The notes under the pieces: model-generated
Seen by the model: only the letters and a program-made list of their open reading frames with translations
What the model was told of the DNA's origin: nothing
The model's database searches: none
Assembly (NCBI GenBank): GCA_947481635.1
Contig: CANKHJ010000001.1
Coordinates: 23,528-87,527 of the forward strand
DNA length: 64,000 nucleotides
Source: Bradyrhizobiaceae bacterium
Lineage (GTDB): Bacteria; Pseudomonadota; Alphaproteobacteria; Rhizobiales; Xanthobacteraceae
Reading direction: 5' to 3'
Part shown: one piece after another, positions 46,389 through 55,856 of the stretch
Position numbering within the stretch: the first letter of the stretch is position 1
How the letters are laid out: every line of letters begins with the position of its first letter
Program-made: the position numbers and the translations under genes

Positions 46389-46802
46389 ATGACGGCAAAG
46401 CCCGCAACGAGGCCAATCGGGGTTCTGGTGGCGCTTTCAGCGGCGTTGCTGCTCGCTGGCTGTTCGATGGGCAGTGTGATCGCGGACGTCCTCCCGGCGT
46501 CCGCCGGAGGATTGCCCGCCAGCGCGCCGGCTCGGCTCGACCAGCCGGCCGAATACCCGGCGGTTCATGACATGCCTCCGAAGCGGGATGAAAAGATGCT
46601 CTCCGGCACCGAGCAGCTTCGCCTGGAAAAGGACCTTGAGGACCAGCGCATGCGGGTCACCGGGGAGAAGGCGCCGCCAAAGGCGGCGCCGGCCAAAGCA
46701 GGTGGGGCGACCAGCGCCAAGGCCGCGGGCAGTTCCAAAACCGGCACGCCCCTGGCGATCACCGGCGGCCCCTCGGGGACTGGCGGCAGCCGCAACCCAT
46801 GA
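46389..46802 (+). CDS. small lipoprotein of unknown function
   Basis: 137 residues with a lipobox (LLLAGC) at about 21-25, so the mature protein should be a lipid-anchored envelope protein. The rest is Pro/Ala/Lys-rich, with a short charged helix (about 68-95, EQLRLEKDLEDQR) and a disordered Gly-rich tail. No family recognised beyond similar alphaproteobacterial lipoproteins. It lies between the phaC start and the aminotransferase gene. Confidence 0.82.
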   Translation: MTAKPATRPIGVLVALSAALLLAGCSMGSVIADVLPASAGGLPASAPARLDQPAEYPAVHDMPPKRDEKMLSGTEQLRLEKDLEDQRMRVTGEKAPPKAAPAKAGGATSAKAAGSSKTGTPLAITGGPSGTGGSRNP

Positions 46803-46932
46803 TACAAGCTCAGCCTCGCCCTTGAGCCCGGATTCGGTTTGAGGCGGTCTATCTAGCATTCGCGCGCGATCTAGGCGGCTGACGATTCCGAGCTGCCGAT
46901 TGCGCGCAAGAAGCGCGTCAGGAGCTGCGGCC

Positions 46933-48150
46933 ATGGAAGAATTCTACCGGATCCGGCGACTGCCCCCCTATGTTTTCGAGCAGGTGAACCGCGTCAAGGC
47001 GCAGGCCCGCAACGCCGGCGCGGACATCATCGACCTTGGGATGGGCAATCCGGATTTGCCGGCCCCGGCGCATGTGATCGAGAAGCTCAAGGAGACGATC
47101 GGAAAGACCCGGACCGACCGCTATTCCTCGTCCAAGGGCATTGTCGGCCTGCGCAAGGCGCAAGCGGGCTATTACGAGCGCCGCTTCGGCGTGAAGCTCA
47201 ATCCCGACACCCAGATCGTCGCGACGCTCGGCTCGAAGGAAGGTTTTGCCAACGTCGCCCAGGCGATCACCGCGCCCGGCGATGTCATCCTGGTACCGAA
47301 CCCTACCTATCCGATCCACGCCTTCGGCTTCCTGATGGCCGGCGGCGTGATCCGACCGGTGCCCTCGGAGCCGACGCCGTCGTTCTTCCACACGCTGGAG
47401 CGCGCGATCCAGCATTCGATCCCGAAGCCGATCGCGGTGGTGGTGTGTTATCCGGCCAACCCGACAGCCTATGTCGCCGACCTCGATTTCTACAAGGACC
47501 TGATCCCGTTCGCGAAGAAGCACGACCTGATCGTGCTTTCGGATCTCGCCTATGCAGAGGTCTATTTCGACGACAATCCGCCGCCCTCGATGCTGCAAGT
47601 GCCGGGCGCGAATGACTGCACCGTCGAATTCACCTCGATGTCCAAGACCTATTCGATGCCCGGCTGGCGCATGGGCTTCGCGGTCGGCAACGAGCGCATC
47701 ATCTCGGCGCTGTCGCGGGTGAAGTCCTATCTCGATTATGGCGCCTTCACGCCGATCCAGGTTGCCGCCACCGCCGCACTCAACGGCCCTGACGATTGCA
47801 TCATCGAGATGCGCGAGATCTATCGCCGCCGCCGCGATGTGATGGTGGACTCGTTCGGCCGCGCCGGGTGGGAGGTGCCGTCCCCGAAAGCCTCGATGTT
47901 CGCCTGGGCGCCGATTCCGGAGCCGTTCCGCGAGATCGGCAGCGTGGAATTCGCCTCGCTGCTGATCGAGAAGGCCGAGGTCGCGGTGTCGCCCGGCGTC
48001 GGTTTCGGCGAGAATGGCGAGGGCTATGTGCGCATCGCACTTGTGGAAAACGAGCAGCGGATTCGTCAGGCGGCGCGGAATATCCGCCGTTTCCTTGAAA
48101 CCGGCCCGGAACGGCTGCACAACGTGGTTCCGCTGACCCAACGGCGCTAA
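46933..48150 (+). CDS. class I aminotransferase (AlaC / LL-DAP aminotransferase-like)
   Basis: 405-residue PLP enzyme of fold type I. The PLP lysine lies in SMSKTYSMPGWR and the conserved Asn/Asp in YPANPTAYVAD and LSDLAYAEVYF. Homologues are labelled LL-diaminopimelate or alanine aminotransferase; substrate cannot be decided by eye. It precedes homoserine dehydrogenase by 45 bases, suggesting a role in aspartate-family amino acids. ATG 46933 starts with the family-typical EEFYRIRRLPPYVF. Confidence 0.9.
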   Translation: MEEFYRIRRLPPYVFEQVNRVKAQARNAGADIIDLGMGNPDLPAPAHVIEKLKETIGKTRTDRYSSSKGIVGLRKAQAGYYERRFGVKLNPDTQIVATLGSKEGFANVAQAITAPGDVILVPNPTYPIHAFGFLMAGGVIRPVPSEPTPSFFHTLERAIQHSIPKPIAVVVCYPANPTAYVADLDFYKDLIPFAKKHDLIVLSDLAYAEVYFDDNPPPSMLQVPGANDCTVEFTSMSKTYSMPGWRMGFAVGNERIISALSRVKSYLDYGAFTPIQVAATAALNGPDDCIIEMREIYRRRRDVMVDSFGRAGWEVPSPKASMFAWAPIPEPFREIGSVEFASLLIEKAEVAVSPGVGFGENGEGYVRIALVENEQRIRQAARNIRRFLETGPERLHNVVPLTQRR

Positions 48151-48195
48151 CCGGCGCCGATATCCCTTTTCTCGTTCATTTATGTATCTGGTGTA

Positions 48196-49506
48196 ATGGC
48201 TGCTCCGCTGAAACTAGGTCTCGCCGGTCTCGGCACCGTCGGCGCATCGGTGGTGCGTCTGCTGGCCGAGCAGCGCGCGCTGCTGACGCAGCGCTGCGGC
48301 CGCCCGATCGAAGTGGTCGCCGTGACGGCGCGCTCACGCAACAAGAAGCGCGACGTCAACCTGCGCAAGATGCGCTGGCTGCGCGATCCGATGGCGCTCG
48401 CGATCGATCCGGAAATCGATGTCTTCGTTGAGTTGATCGGTGGTGAGGGCGATCCCGCCAGCACCGCGGTCGAGGTGGCGTTGCGCGCCGGCAAATCGGT
48501 GGTCACGGCCAACAAGGCGTTGATCGCGAAACGCGGCGTCGAGCTTGCGGCGATCGCCGAGAAACAGGGCGTCTCGCTGAATTTCGAGGCCGCAGTGGCG
48601 GGCGCGATCCCGATCGTCAAGGCGTTGCGCGAGGGCCTCTCCGGCAACAGCGTCGCGCGTGTCTATGGCATCCTCAACGGCACCTGCAATTACATCCTGA
48701 CGCGGATGGAAGAGGCCGGGCTGCCCTTCGCCGACGCGCTCAAGGAGGCGCAGGCGCTGGGCTATGCCGAGGCCGACCCGACTTTCGACGTCGAGGGCTA
48801 TGATACCGCGCAAAAGCTCGCGATCCTGGCGAGCCTCACCTTCGGCACCAAGGCCTCAGTGGCTTCGGTCTATGTCGAGGGCATCTCCTCGATCGCGCCG
48901 GCCGATCTCGCCGCCGCCGAGGAACTCGGCTATCGCGTCAAGCTGCTCGGCGTTGCGGTGAAGACCGAGACCGGCATCGAACAGCGCGTCCATCCGACCA
49001 TGGTGCCGCGCTCATCCGCAATCGCGCAGGTGATGGGCGTCACCAACGCGGTGACCATCGACGCGCATGGCATCGCGCCGATCACGCTGGTCGGGCCCGG
49101 CGCCGGCGGTCTGGCGACGGCATCGTCGGTGATCGCGGATATCGCCGATATCGCGCGTGGCGCACGGGTCGCGCCGTTCGGGCGGCCGGTCGGCCAATTG
49201 ACCGCCAGCAAGAAGGCGCCGATGCAGCGCCACGAAGGCGGCTATTACATCCGCCTCGATGCGCGCGACCGGCCGGGCACCGCGGCGACCATCGCGACGC
49301 GGCTCGCCGAGCAGCAGATTTCGCTGGAGTCGATCGTGCAGCGGCATCGCGACGTCGCGCCGGCCGAGCGCAAAGCAGGCTCGGTGCCGGTCATCATGAT
49401 CACTTACGCGACCAGCGAGGATGCCGTGCGCAAGGCGCTGGCGGCGGTGCGGGCCGACCGGGTGATTTCCGGAAAGCCGCAGGTCGTGCGCATCGAGAAG
49501 AACTGA
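48196..49506 (+). CDS. hom: homoserine dehydrogenase with ACT domain
   Basis: 436-residue enzyme reducing aspartate semialdehyde to homoserine, leading to threonine and methionine. N-terminal NAD(P) motif GLAGLGTVGASVV, catalytic segment NGTCNYILTRME and EADPTFDVEGYDTAQKL, and a C-terminal ACT domain (about 350-430) for threonine feedback. It follows the aminotransferase gene and precedes glpX in the usual order of this bacterial group. Confidence 0.96.
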   Translation: MAAPLKLGLAGLGTVGASVVRLLAEQRALLTQRCGRPIEVVAVTARSRNKKRDVNLRKMRWLRDPMALAIDPEIDVFVELIGGEGDPASTAVEVALRAGKSVVTANKALIAKRGVELAAIAEKQGVSLNFEAAVAGAIPIVKALREGLSGNSVARVYGILNGTCNYILTRMEEAGLPFADALKEAQALGYAEADPTFDVEGYDTAQKLAILASLTFGTKASVASVYVEGISSIAPADLAAAEELGYRVKLLGVAVKTETGIEQRVHPTMVPRSSAIAQVMGVTNAVTIDAHGIAPITLVGPGAGGLATASSVIADIADIARGARVAPFGRPVGQLTASKKAPMQRHEGGYYIRLDARDRPGTAATIATRLAEQQISLESIVQRHRDVAPAERKAGSVPVIMITYATSEDAVRKALAAVRADRVISGKPQVVRIEKN

Positions 49507-49547
49507 CATTTGCTAAGCTGGGCGGAAAGCCTGGCGGGGGAGAAAAC

Positions 49548-50546
49548 ATGTCGTCATCAGTCACCGTTCAGCAGAGCCAGATTCTCGAACGCATTCTCTC
49601 GCTTGAGATCGTGCGCGTCACCGAACGCGCGGCGGTGTCGTCGGCGCGGCTGCGCGGGCGCGGCGACGAGAAGGCGGCGGACCAGGCGGCGGTTGATGCG
49701 ATGCGCCGCGAGCTCAACAAGCTGCCGATTCACGGCACCGTCGTGATCGGCGAGGGCGAGCGCGACGAAGCCCCGATGCTGTTCATCGGCGAAGAGGTCG
49801 GAAACCGCAACGGACCGAAGGTCGACATCGCGGTCGATCCGCTCGAAGGCACCACGCTCTGCGCCAAGAACATGCCGGGCTCGATCGCCACGATGGCAAT
49901 GGCGGAAGGCGGCACGCTGCTGCATGCGCCGGATTCCTACATGGAGAAGATCGCGATCGGTCCGGGCTTTGCCAAAGGCCTGATCGATCTCGACGTGTCG
50001 CCGGAGGAGAACATCTACAATCTCGCCAAGGCCAAGGGCGTGAAGCCGCATGAGATCACCGCGCTGATCCTCGACCGCCCGCGCCATGCCGCGATGATCG
50101 CCGCGGTGCGCGCCACCGGGGCATCGGTTGCGCTGATCACCGACGGCGACGTCGCTGGCGTGATCCACACCGCGCAGGCGGATCTCACCGGCATCGACAT
50201 CTACATGGGCATCGGCGGTGCACCGGAAGGCGTGTTGGCGGCCGCGGCATTGCGCTGCATCGGCGGCCAGATGCAGTGCCGGCTGGTGCTCGACACCGAA
50301 GAGAAGCGCGCGCGCGCCGCCAAGATGGGCGTGAAGGACCCGCGCAAGAAATACGCGATCGAGGACATGGTGCGCGGCGACTGCCTGTTCGCCGCGACCG
50401 GCGTCACCGACGGCAACCTGCTGCGCGGCGTGAAATTCCGCAAGGATGTGATCGAGACCGAGACCGTCGTGATGCGCTCGGTGACCGGTACCGTGCGTGT
50501 CATTCGTGCCGAACATCGGGAATTGTCCAAATTCCATCTGGATTGA
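49548..50546 (+). CDS. glpX: class II fructose-1,6-bisphosphatase
   Basis: 332-residue metal-dependent phosphatase of gluconeogenesis and, in autotrophs, the Calvin cycle. Visible metal-binding motifs are GEGERDEAPML and DPLEGTTLCA, with the conserved GIGGAPEGVLAAAAL. Length matches GlpX. It lies 41 bases after hom and 15 bases before the hydrolase gene. Confidence 0.95.
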   Translation: MSSSVTVQQSQILERILSLEIVRVTERAAVSSARLRGRGDEKAADQAAVDAMRRELNKLPIHGTVVIGEGERDEAPMLFIGEEVGNRNGPKVDIAVDPLEGTTLCAKNMPGSIATMAMAEGGTLLHAPDSYMEKIAIGPGFAKGLIDLDVSPEENIYNLAKAKGVKPHEITALILDRPRHAAMIAAVRATGASVALITDGDVAGVIHTAQADLTGIDIYMGIGGAPEGVLAAAALRCIGGQMQCRLVLDTEEKRARAAKMGVKDPRKKYAIEDMVRGDCLFAATGVTDGNLLRGVKFRKDVIETETVVMRSVTGTVRVIRAEHRELSKFHLD

Positions 50547-50561
50547 TCGGGGGAGCGCGCG

Positions 50562-51278
50562 ATGCTGAAGACCGAGACGATCGAGTACAAGCAAGGCGAC
50601 GTGATCTGCGAAGGCCATGCGGTCTATGACGACGCGGGCGGCAAGCGGCCGGGCGTGGTGATCGTGCCGGAATGGGGCGGCGTCGGCGACTACACCAAGA
50701 AGCGCGCGCAGATGCTCGCCGAGCTTGGCTATAACGCCTTCGTTGCCGACGTTTACGGCAAGGGGATCCGTCCGACCACGATGGATGCCTGCGCTGCCGA
50801 GATGGGCAAATACATGACCAACCGGCCGTTGCTGCGCGCCCGCATGCAGGCGGCGCTCGACCAGTTGCGCAAGCTGCCGAACACCGACACCGGCAAGCTC
50901 GCCTCGATGGGCTATTGCTTCGGCGGTTCGGCCTCGCTCGAGCTGGCGCGTCATGGCGCCGACGTGAAGGGTGTCGTCAGCTTCCATGGCGGGTTGGATT
51001 CGCCGACGCCGCAGGACGCCAAGAACATCAAGGGAAAGGTGCTGGCGCTGCATGGCGCCGACGATCCGGTGGTGCCGGACGCGCAGGTGCTCGCGTTCCA
51101 GAAGGAGATGCGCGACGCCAAGGTGGATTGGCAACTCGTCGCCTATGGCAACGCGGTGCACACCTTCACCAACTGGAACATGCCGGAAGATGTGCCGGGC
51201 CCGGCCGCCTACAACAAGAAGGCGGACCAGCGTTCCTGGATCGCGATGCAGAATTTCTTCAAGGAAATCTTCGCCTGA
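50562..51278 (+). CDS. dienelactone hydrolase family protein
   Basis: 238-residue alpha/beta hydrolase. The nucleophile is Cys119 in GYCFGGS, as in true dienelactone hydrolase, with Asp168 (HGADDPVVP) and His200 (NAVHTFTN) as triad partners. Natural substrate unknown; the metabolic neighbours do not suggest aromatic degradation. It overlaps the GNAT gene by one base (TGATG), so they are translationally coupled. Confidence 0.92.
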   Translation: MLKTETIEYKQGDVICEGHAVYDDAGGKRPGVVIVPEWGGVGDYTKKRAQMLAELGYNAFVADVYGKGIRPTTMDACAAEMGKYMTNRPLLRARMQAALDQLRKLPNTDTGKLASMGYCFGGSASLELARHGADVKGVVSFHGGLDSPTPQDAKNIKGKVLALHGADDPVVPDAQVLAFQKEMRDAKVDWQLVAYGNAVHTFTNWNMPEDVPGPAAYNKKADQRSWIAMQNFFKEIFA

Positions 51279-51739
51279 TGAGCGAAGGCGCTCCGCGCCG
51301 CATCCTCGTCCGTCCCGTGACGGCCGGCGAGCGGGCGGAGTGGGAGCCGCTGTGGAAGGCGTATCAGGCCTTCTACCAGGTCGCATTGTCGGACGAGACC
51401 ACCGCCAAAGCCTGGGCCCGGTTCCATGATGACGCCGAGCCAATGGGCGTGCTCGGCGCCTATGCCGATGGGCGACTGATCGGTATCGCGCATTACATCT
51501 TTCACCGGTCCTGCTGGTCGGTCGGCGATTATTGCTATCTCCAGGACCTCTATGTCGTTGAGGATGCGCGCAAGCTGGGTGCCGGCGGCGCGCTGATCGC
51601 CGCGGTGGAGGCGCAGGCGCGCCAGGCGGGCCCGAGCCGTCTTCACTGGCTGACACAGGACGGCAATACCACTGCGCGCAAGCTCTACGACACGCTGGCG
51701 GAGCGCTCCGGCTTCATCCAGTATCGCAAGCTCTTCTGA
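51278..51739 (+). CDS. GNAT family N-acetyltransferase
   Basis: 153-residue acetyl-CoA dependent acetyltransferase. Motif A is in YVVEDARKLGAGGALI (acetyl-CoA pyrophosphate loop) and motif B in WLTQDGNTTARKLYD. Substrate unknown. Its start codon overlaps the stop of the hydrolase gene; recJ begins 24 bases later, so the whole series from the aminotransferase may be one transcription unit. Confidence 0.9.
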   Translation: MSEGAPRRILVRPVTAGERAEWEPLWKAYQAFYQVALSDETTAKAWARFHDDAEPMGVLGAYADGRLIGIAHYIFHRSCWSVGDYCYLQDLYVVEDARKLGAGGALIAAVEAQARQAGPSRLHWLTQDGNTTARKLYDTLAERSGFIQYRKLF

Positions 51740-51763
51740 ACCAGCGAATCATTCCGTGAGCCG

Positions 51764-53599
51764 ATGGCCATAGCCGCGCTGACGCTGCCGCCGGCGTCGA
51801 ACACGCCCCGCGCTTTCCTCGGCGTCGAGTATTCGGCGACCGGGCGCATCTGGCGTGACCGGCTGGACGGGCGCGCCGCCGATCGCGCGCTGGCGATGGT
51901 GCAGCGACATGGCCTTCCGGAGATGCTCGCCCGGGTGCTCGCCGCGCGCGGCGTCGAGATCGACAAGGTGGAGGAGCATCTCGATCCGACCGTGAAGCGG
52001 CTGATGCCGGATCCGGCGGTGTTGCGCGACATGCCGGCGGCCGCCGTGCGCCTTGCGGACGCGGCATCGCGCAATGAGCGCGTCGCGATCTTCGGCGATT
52101 ACGATGTCGATGGCGCGACCTCGACCGCGGTGCTGGCGACTTTCCTGCGCCATGCCGGACTCGACCCGCTGATCCATATTCCGGATCGCATCTTCGAAGG
52201 CTACGGTCCGAATGTCGATGCGATCCGCGCCTTGGCGGCGCGCGGCGCGACCCTGCTGGTCACGGTCGATTGCGGCACCACGTCGCTGGAGCCGCTGACA
52301 GAGGCGCGCAAGCTCGGCCTCGACGTGATCGTGATCGATCACCACCAGGCCGATGAGACGCTGCCGCCGGCGCATGCGATCGTCAATCCGAACCGGCTCG
52401 ACGATCTGTCGCAGCTTGGTCATCTCGCCGCTGTCGGGCTGGTATTCCTCACCGTGGTCGCGGCCAATCGTGAATTGCGCGGGCGCGGTTTCTGGAATGC
52501 GGCGCGGCCGGCACCCGACCTGCTGGGCTTCCTCGACATGGTCGCGCTCGGCACCGTTGCCGACGTGGTGCCGCTCACCGGCCTCAACCGCGCCTATGTG
52601 TCGAAGGGCCTGATCGCGCTGCGCCGGCGCGACAATGTCGGATTGACCGCGCTGATGGATGCCGCGCGTCTCAGCGGACCGCCGGAAGCGTGGCATCTCG
52701 GCTTCCTGCTTGGGCCGCGCATCAATGCCGGCGGGCGCATCGGCCAGGCCGATCTCGGCGCGCATCTCCTGATGCAGCATGATCCGGTCGAGGCGGCACG
52801 CATCGCCGCCGAACTCGATCGCCTGAATAAAGAACGGCAGTTGATCGAGCAGCACACGCTCGCCCAGGCGGAAGCCGAGGCGCTGGCCGCGCTCGGGGTT
52901 GAGGAGAAGGGCGCGGTGGTCGTGACCGCGGGCGAGGGCTGGCATCCCGGCGTCGTCGGCCTGGTCGCAGCGCGATTGAAGGAGCGCTACGGCCGGCCGG
53001 CTTTCGCGATCGCAATCGAGCCGGGCGGCGTCGGCACCGGCTCGGGACGCTCGATCCAGGGCGTCGATCTCGGCCGCGTGGTGCGCAAGGCGGTTGCGGA
53101 CGGCCTGCTGCAAAAGGGCGGCGGTCACGCCATGGCGGCCGGGGTGACGTTGCGCCGCGACGGGCTCGCTGCGTTTCGCGCCTTCCTCGAACTCGAACTC
53201 AGTGAAGCCGTCGCCGTTGCGCGCCGCGATCAGTCGCTCAAGATCGACGGTGCCATGACCGCCGCGGGCGCGACGGTCGAAGCGGTCGCGACCATCGGCC
53301 GTGCCGGTCCGTTCGGCGCCGGCAATCCCGAGCCGGTGATCGCGTTTCCGAACCATGTCATCGCCTATGCCGAAGAGGTCGGCGGCGCCCATGTGCGTGT
53401 CAGGCTGCGTGCGGCCGATGGCGCAACCCTCAACGCCATCGCGTTCCGCGCGGTCGGGCAGAAGCTCGGCGCGGCGCTGATGGCCAATCGCGGCCGCGCG
53501 GTTCATGCCGCCGGTGCGCTTGCGATCGACCGCTGGCAGGGCGAGGAGCGGGTGCAATTCCGGCTGCTGGATGTCGCGCCGGCTGAGACGTTTGGCTGA
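51764..53599 (+). CDS. recJ: single-stranded-DNA exonuclease RecJ
   Basis: 611-residue 5'-3' exonuclease for recombination and mismatch repair. DHH phosphoesterase motifs: FGDYDVDGATS, VDCGTT, the DHH in VIDHHQAD, and a C-terminal DHHA1 part with GGGHAMAAGV (about 450-460), followed by an OB-fold region. Length is typical. The decarboxylase-like gene starts 95 bases downstream, with an AT-rich motif between. Confidence 0.95.
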   Translation: MAIAALTLPPASNTPRAFLGVEYSATGRIWRDRLDGRAADRALAMVQRHGLPEMLARVLAARGVEIDKVEEHLDPTVKRLMPDPAVLRDMPAAAVRLADAASRNERVAIFGDYDVDGATSTAVLATFLRHAGLDPLIHIPDRIFEGYGPNVDAIRALAARGATLLVTVDCGTTSLEPLTEARKLGLDVIVIDHHQADETLPPAHAIVNPNRLDDLSQLGHLAAVGLVFLTVVAANRELRGRGFWNAARPAPDLLGFLDMVALGTVADVVPLTGLNRAYVSKGLIALRRRDNVGLTALMDAARLSGPPEAWHLGFLLGPRINAGGRIGQADLGAHLLMQHDPVEAARIAAELDRLNKERQLIEQHTLAQAEAEALAALGVEEKGAVVVTAGEGWHPGVVGLVAARLKERYGRPAFAIAIEPGGVGTGSGRSIQGVDLGRVVRKAVADGLLQKGGGHAMAAGVTLRRDGLAAFRAFLELELSEAVAVARRDQSLKIDGAMTAAGATVEAVATIGRAGPFGAGNPEPVIAFPNHVIAYAEEVGGAHVRVRLRAADGATLNAIAFRAVGQKLGAALMANRGRAVHAAGALAIDRWQGEERVQFRLLDVAPAETFG

Positions 53600-53664
53600 A
53601 TATCCGAGCCAACGTCTCCGCGCTCACTCAGCAATTGGACATTCTCCCGCGCAACGCGCTATTT

Positions 53665-53676
53665 ATTTCCAAATTT
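53665..53676. promoter_or_regulatory. AT-rich motif copy 1 upstream of the decarboxylase-like gene
   Basis: ATTTCCAAATTT, 18 bases before the ATG at 53695. The same 12-mer occurs at 55858-55869 and, reversed, at 55979-55990. In DNA this GC-rich, three copies upstream of three related genes suggest an operator. It may overlap the promoter or the 5' leader. Confidence 0.6.
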
Positions 53677-53694
53677 GCTGGGGGAAGTGTCTGT

Positions 53695-54681
53695 ATGTCC
53701 AAGCTCAATCTCTCCGTCGCCATCGGACCGTATGACCGTAACCGTCCGCTGATCGACGGCGCGGTCCAGATCGATGGTGTCGATCCGACCTTCATGATGC
53801 TGTCGCCGGAGGAGATCTTCTTCCGTGCGTTACGGACCTATGATTTCGACATCTGCGAATTGTCGCTGTCGTCCTTCTCGGTGAAGACCGCATCCGGCGA
53901 TTGTCCCTATGTCGGCATCCCGGCGTTCCTGTCGCGCGCGTTCCGCCACACCTCGATCTACGTGCGCACCGATCGCATCAAGGAGCCGAAGGACCTGATC
54001 GGCAAAAAGGTCGGCGTTCCGGAATATCAGCTCACCGCGAATGTCTGGGCGCGCGCGATCCTGGAAGAGGATTACGGTGTGAAGCCGTCCGACATCCACT
54101 GGATCCGCGCCGGCATCGAGCAGGCGCACCGGCCGGAGAAAATCAGCATCAAGCTGCCGCCGGGCGTGCGCATGGATAACGGTCCGGATGGCAAGACCAT
54201 CTCGCAACTGCTGGAATCCGGCGAGATCGATGGCTTCATCGCGCCGCGTCCGCCGAAACTCGTCGGCAGCAATCCGAACATCGGCTGGCTGTTCCCTGAC
54301 CCGGTGGCGACCGCGAAGGATTACTACAAGCGCACAGGCATCTTCCCGATCATGCATCTGGTCGGGGTGCGGCGCACGATCGTGGAGAAGCATCCGTGGC
54401 TGCCGGCCGCGGTGCTCAAGGCGTTCGAGCAGTCGAAGGCGCTGGCGGTGGAGGCGTTGAGCGACACCTCGGCGACCAAGGTGACGCTGCCATTCATCGA
54501 GGAACGGATCAAAGAGACGCGTGAGTTGATGGGCGAGGATTACTGGTCCTACGGCATGGAGCCGAACCGCAAGACGCTCGAAGCGTTCCTGCGGCAGCAT
54601 CACGCGCAGGGGCTGTCGTCGCGCCTGCTCAAGGTCGAGGAGCTGTTCCACCCCTCGACCTATGAGAGCTTCTCGATCTAG
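53695..54681 (+). CDS. 4,5-dihydroxyphthalate decarboxylase-like / NMT1-fold protein
   Basis: 328 residues, no signal peptide from the chosen ATG, so probably cytoplasmic. Sequence elements such as GPYDRNRPLIDGAV, SPEEIFFRAL, YDFDICELSLSSF and GVPEYQLTANVWAR match the Pht5-type decarboxylase family, which shares the periplasmic-binding-protein fold. True substrate unknown; some relatives are labelled ABC binding proteins. An earlier in-frame ATG at 53635 would span the AT-rich motif and is less likely. It is the first gene of the accessory region and shares the motif with the transporter genes. Confidence 0.8.
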   Translation: MSKLNLSVAIGPYDRNRPLIDGAVQIDGVDPTFMMLSPEEIFFRALRTYDFDICELSLSSFSVKTASGDCPYVGIPAFLSRAFRHTSIYVRTDRIKEPKDLIGKKVGVPEYQLTANVWARAILEEDYGVKPSDIHWIRAGIEQAHRPEKISIKLPPGVRMDNGPDGKTISQLLESGEIDGFIAPRPPKLVGSNPNIGWLFPDPVATAKDYYKRTGIFPIMHLVGVRRTIVEKHPWLPAAVLKAFEQSKALAVEALSDTSATKVTLPFIEERIKETRELMGEDYWSYGMEPNRKTLEAFLRQHHAQGLSSRLLKVEELFHPSTYESFSI

Positions 54682-54691
54682 CTTGCTTCTC

Positions 54692-54735
54692 GATCCAAGA
54701 GCGTCTCGTGGTCGATGCTGTTGGATCAGACGCTC
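54692..54735. other. crossing inverted repeats between convergent genes
   Basis: GATCCAA (54692-54698) pairs with TTGGATC (54721-54727), and GAGCGTCT (54699-54706) with AGACGCTC (54728-54735). The order is L1-L2-R1-R2, so the two stems cross: they form either a pseudoknot or two alternative hairpins. It sits between the 3' ends of the decarboxylase-like and Bug genes and may be a terminator or a mobile palindromic element. Confidence 0.55.
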
Positions 54736-54741
54736 CGCGGC

Positions 54742-55737
54742 TCAGTTCACCGCCTGCGGTTCAATACCTGCGGCCTTGGTGATGTCGCGGTAGACCTGCA
54801 CGTCCTTTTTCAGGCGGGTGACGGTCTGAGCGCCGGTCTCGACCATCGGGATATTGCCGGTTTCTTCAAAGAACTTCCGGGTGTCGTCGCCGGCCATGAC
54901 CTTGTTGACCCAGCCTTCCAGCTTCTTGATGACGTCGGCCGGCGTCTTTGCCGGGACATAAAATCCGAACCACGGCGCGAAGACGTAGCCCTTGAAGCCT
55001 GACTCATCGACGGTCGGCACGTCCGGCAGGACCTTGAAGCGTTCGGTGGTCGTGACCGCGAGCGCGCGGACGCGTCCCTGTCGCGCAATGCCGAGAGTGT
55101 TGGGGATGTCGGTCGCGGCAAAGTCCAACGCTCCGGACATGACATCCGGGAAAATATCCGATGCGGTCTTGTATGCCACTTGAGCGGCAGAAACCTTGGC
55201 GAGCGATTTGAGATATTCGGCCGCGATCAGACCGGTCGTCGTCGAGTATCCGAATTTCGCATTCGGCTTGGTCTTCAGATGCGCAGCCAGATCGGCGATG
55301 CTCTTGATCGGGGAATCCGCCCCGACGACGAACACGAACGGCGTCGTCACGAAGGCCGCGATCGGGGTCAGGTCGTTCAGCGAGTCGTAAGATAATCCTT
55401 TATAGAGCGAGTCATTGGCCGCGATCAGCGAACTCGATGCCGACAGGATGTTGTAGCCATCCGGCCGTGCCTTCGCGATCAGCGAGGCCGACAGGCTTCC
55501 CAGCGCGCCCGGCTTATTCTCGACGAGAAAAGTCTGATTGGTGATCTGGCTGAGCTTGTCCGCGACGTGACGCGCCTGAAGATCGGCGCCGGTGCCCGGC
55601 ACGAATCCGACCGAGAACCTGACCGGTCGGTTGGGATAATCCTGTGCCTGTGACGGCGTCGCACCGGCAAGGCCGAACACCACGCCGAGCAGCGCGACCT
55701 GCGCCAAATTTTTAAACGTCAGGCTTCCTCTGGTCAT
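54742..55737 (-). CDS. Bug-family tricarboxylate-transporter substrate-binding protein
   Basis: 331 residues; the periplasmic receptor of a tripartite tricarboxylate transporter. Signal peptide about 1-31 (cleavage near SQAQ-DYPN). Typical Bug segments: DYPNRPVRFSVGFVPGTGADL, ENKPGALGSLSASLIAKARPDGYN and DVPTVDESGFKG. The ligand is probably a carboxylate. The membrane partners TctB and TctA are encoded on the other strand after a divergent amidohydrolase gene. An open frame back to 55872 lacks a signal and covers the operator region, so ATG 55737 is the start. Confidence 0.92.
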   Translation of the reverse strand: MTRGSLTFKNLAQVALLGVVFGLAGATPSQAQDYPNRPVRFSVGFVPGTGADLQARHVADKLSQITNQTFLVENKPGALGSLSASLIAKARPDGYNILSASSSLIAANDSLYKGLSYDSLNDLTPIAAFVTTPFVFVVGADSPIKSIADLAAHLKTKPNAKFGYSTTTGLIAAEYLKSLAKVSAAQVAYKTASDIFPDVMSGALDFAATDIPNTLGIARQGRVRALAVTTTERFKVLPDVPTVDESGFKGYVFAPWFGFYVPAKTPADVIKKLEGWVNKVMAGDDTRKFFEETGNIPMVETGAQTVTRLKKDVQVYRDITKAAGIEPQAVN

Positions 55738-55856
55738 GCGACAGGCCTTTTTGAAAGTGGAGCGGGATGCAAATGGCGAACAGATCGACGTCGTCGGGCA
55801 TGTTGCACTGACGTCATCGCTGGCTTCTTCAATGATGGCACCGAAGTGTAAGTCAG

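Noticed and set aside
49557..51656. 699-codon minus-strand open frame opposite glpX and the hydrolase gene
   Set aside because: It runs antisense to three well-supported genes, has an Arg/His-rich low-complexity translation and no domain; a GC-rich shadow frame.
51749..53557. 602-codon minus-strand frame opposite recJ
   Set aside because: recJ has all motifs on the plus strand; the reverse frame has none.
55704..55711. Fourth partial copy (CCAAATTT) of the AT-rich motif inside the Bug signal-peptide codons
   Set aside because: Only eight bases match and it lies within coding sequence.
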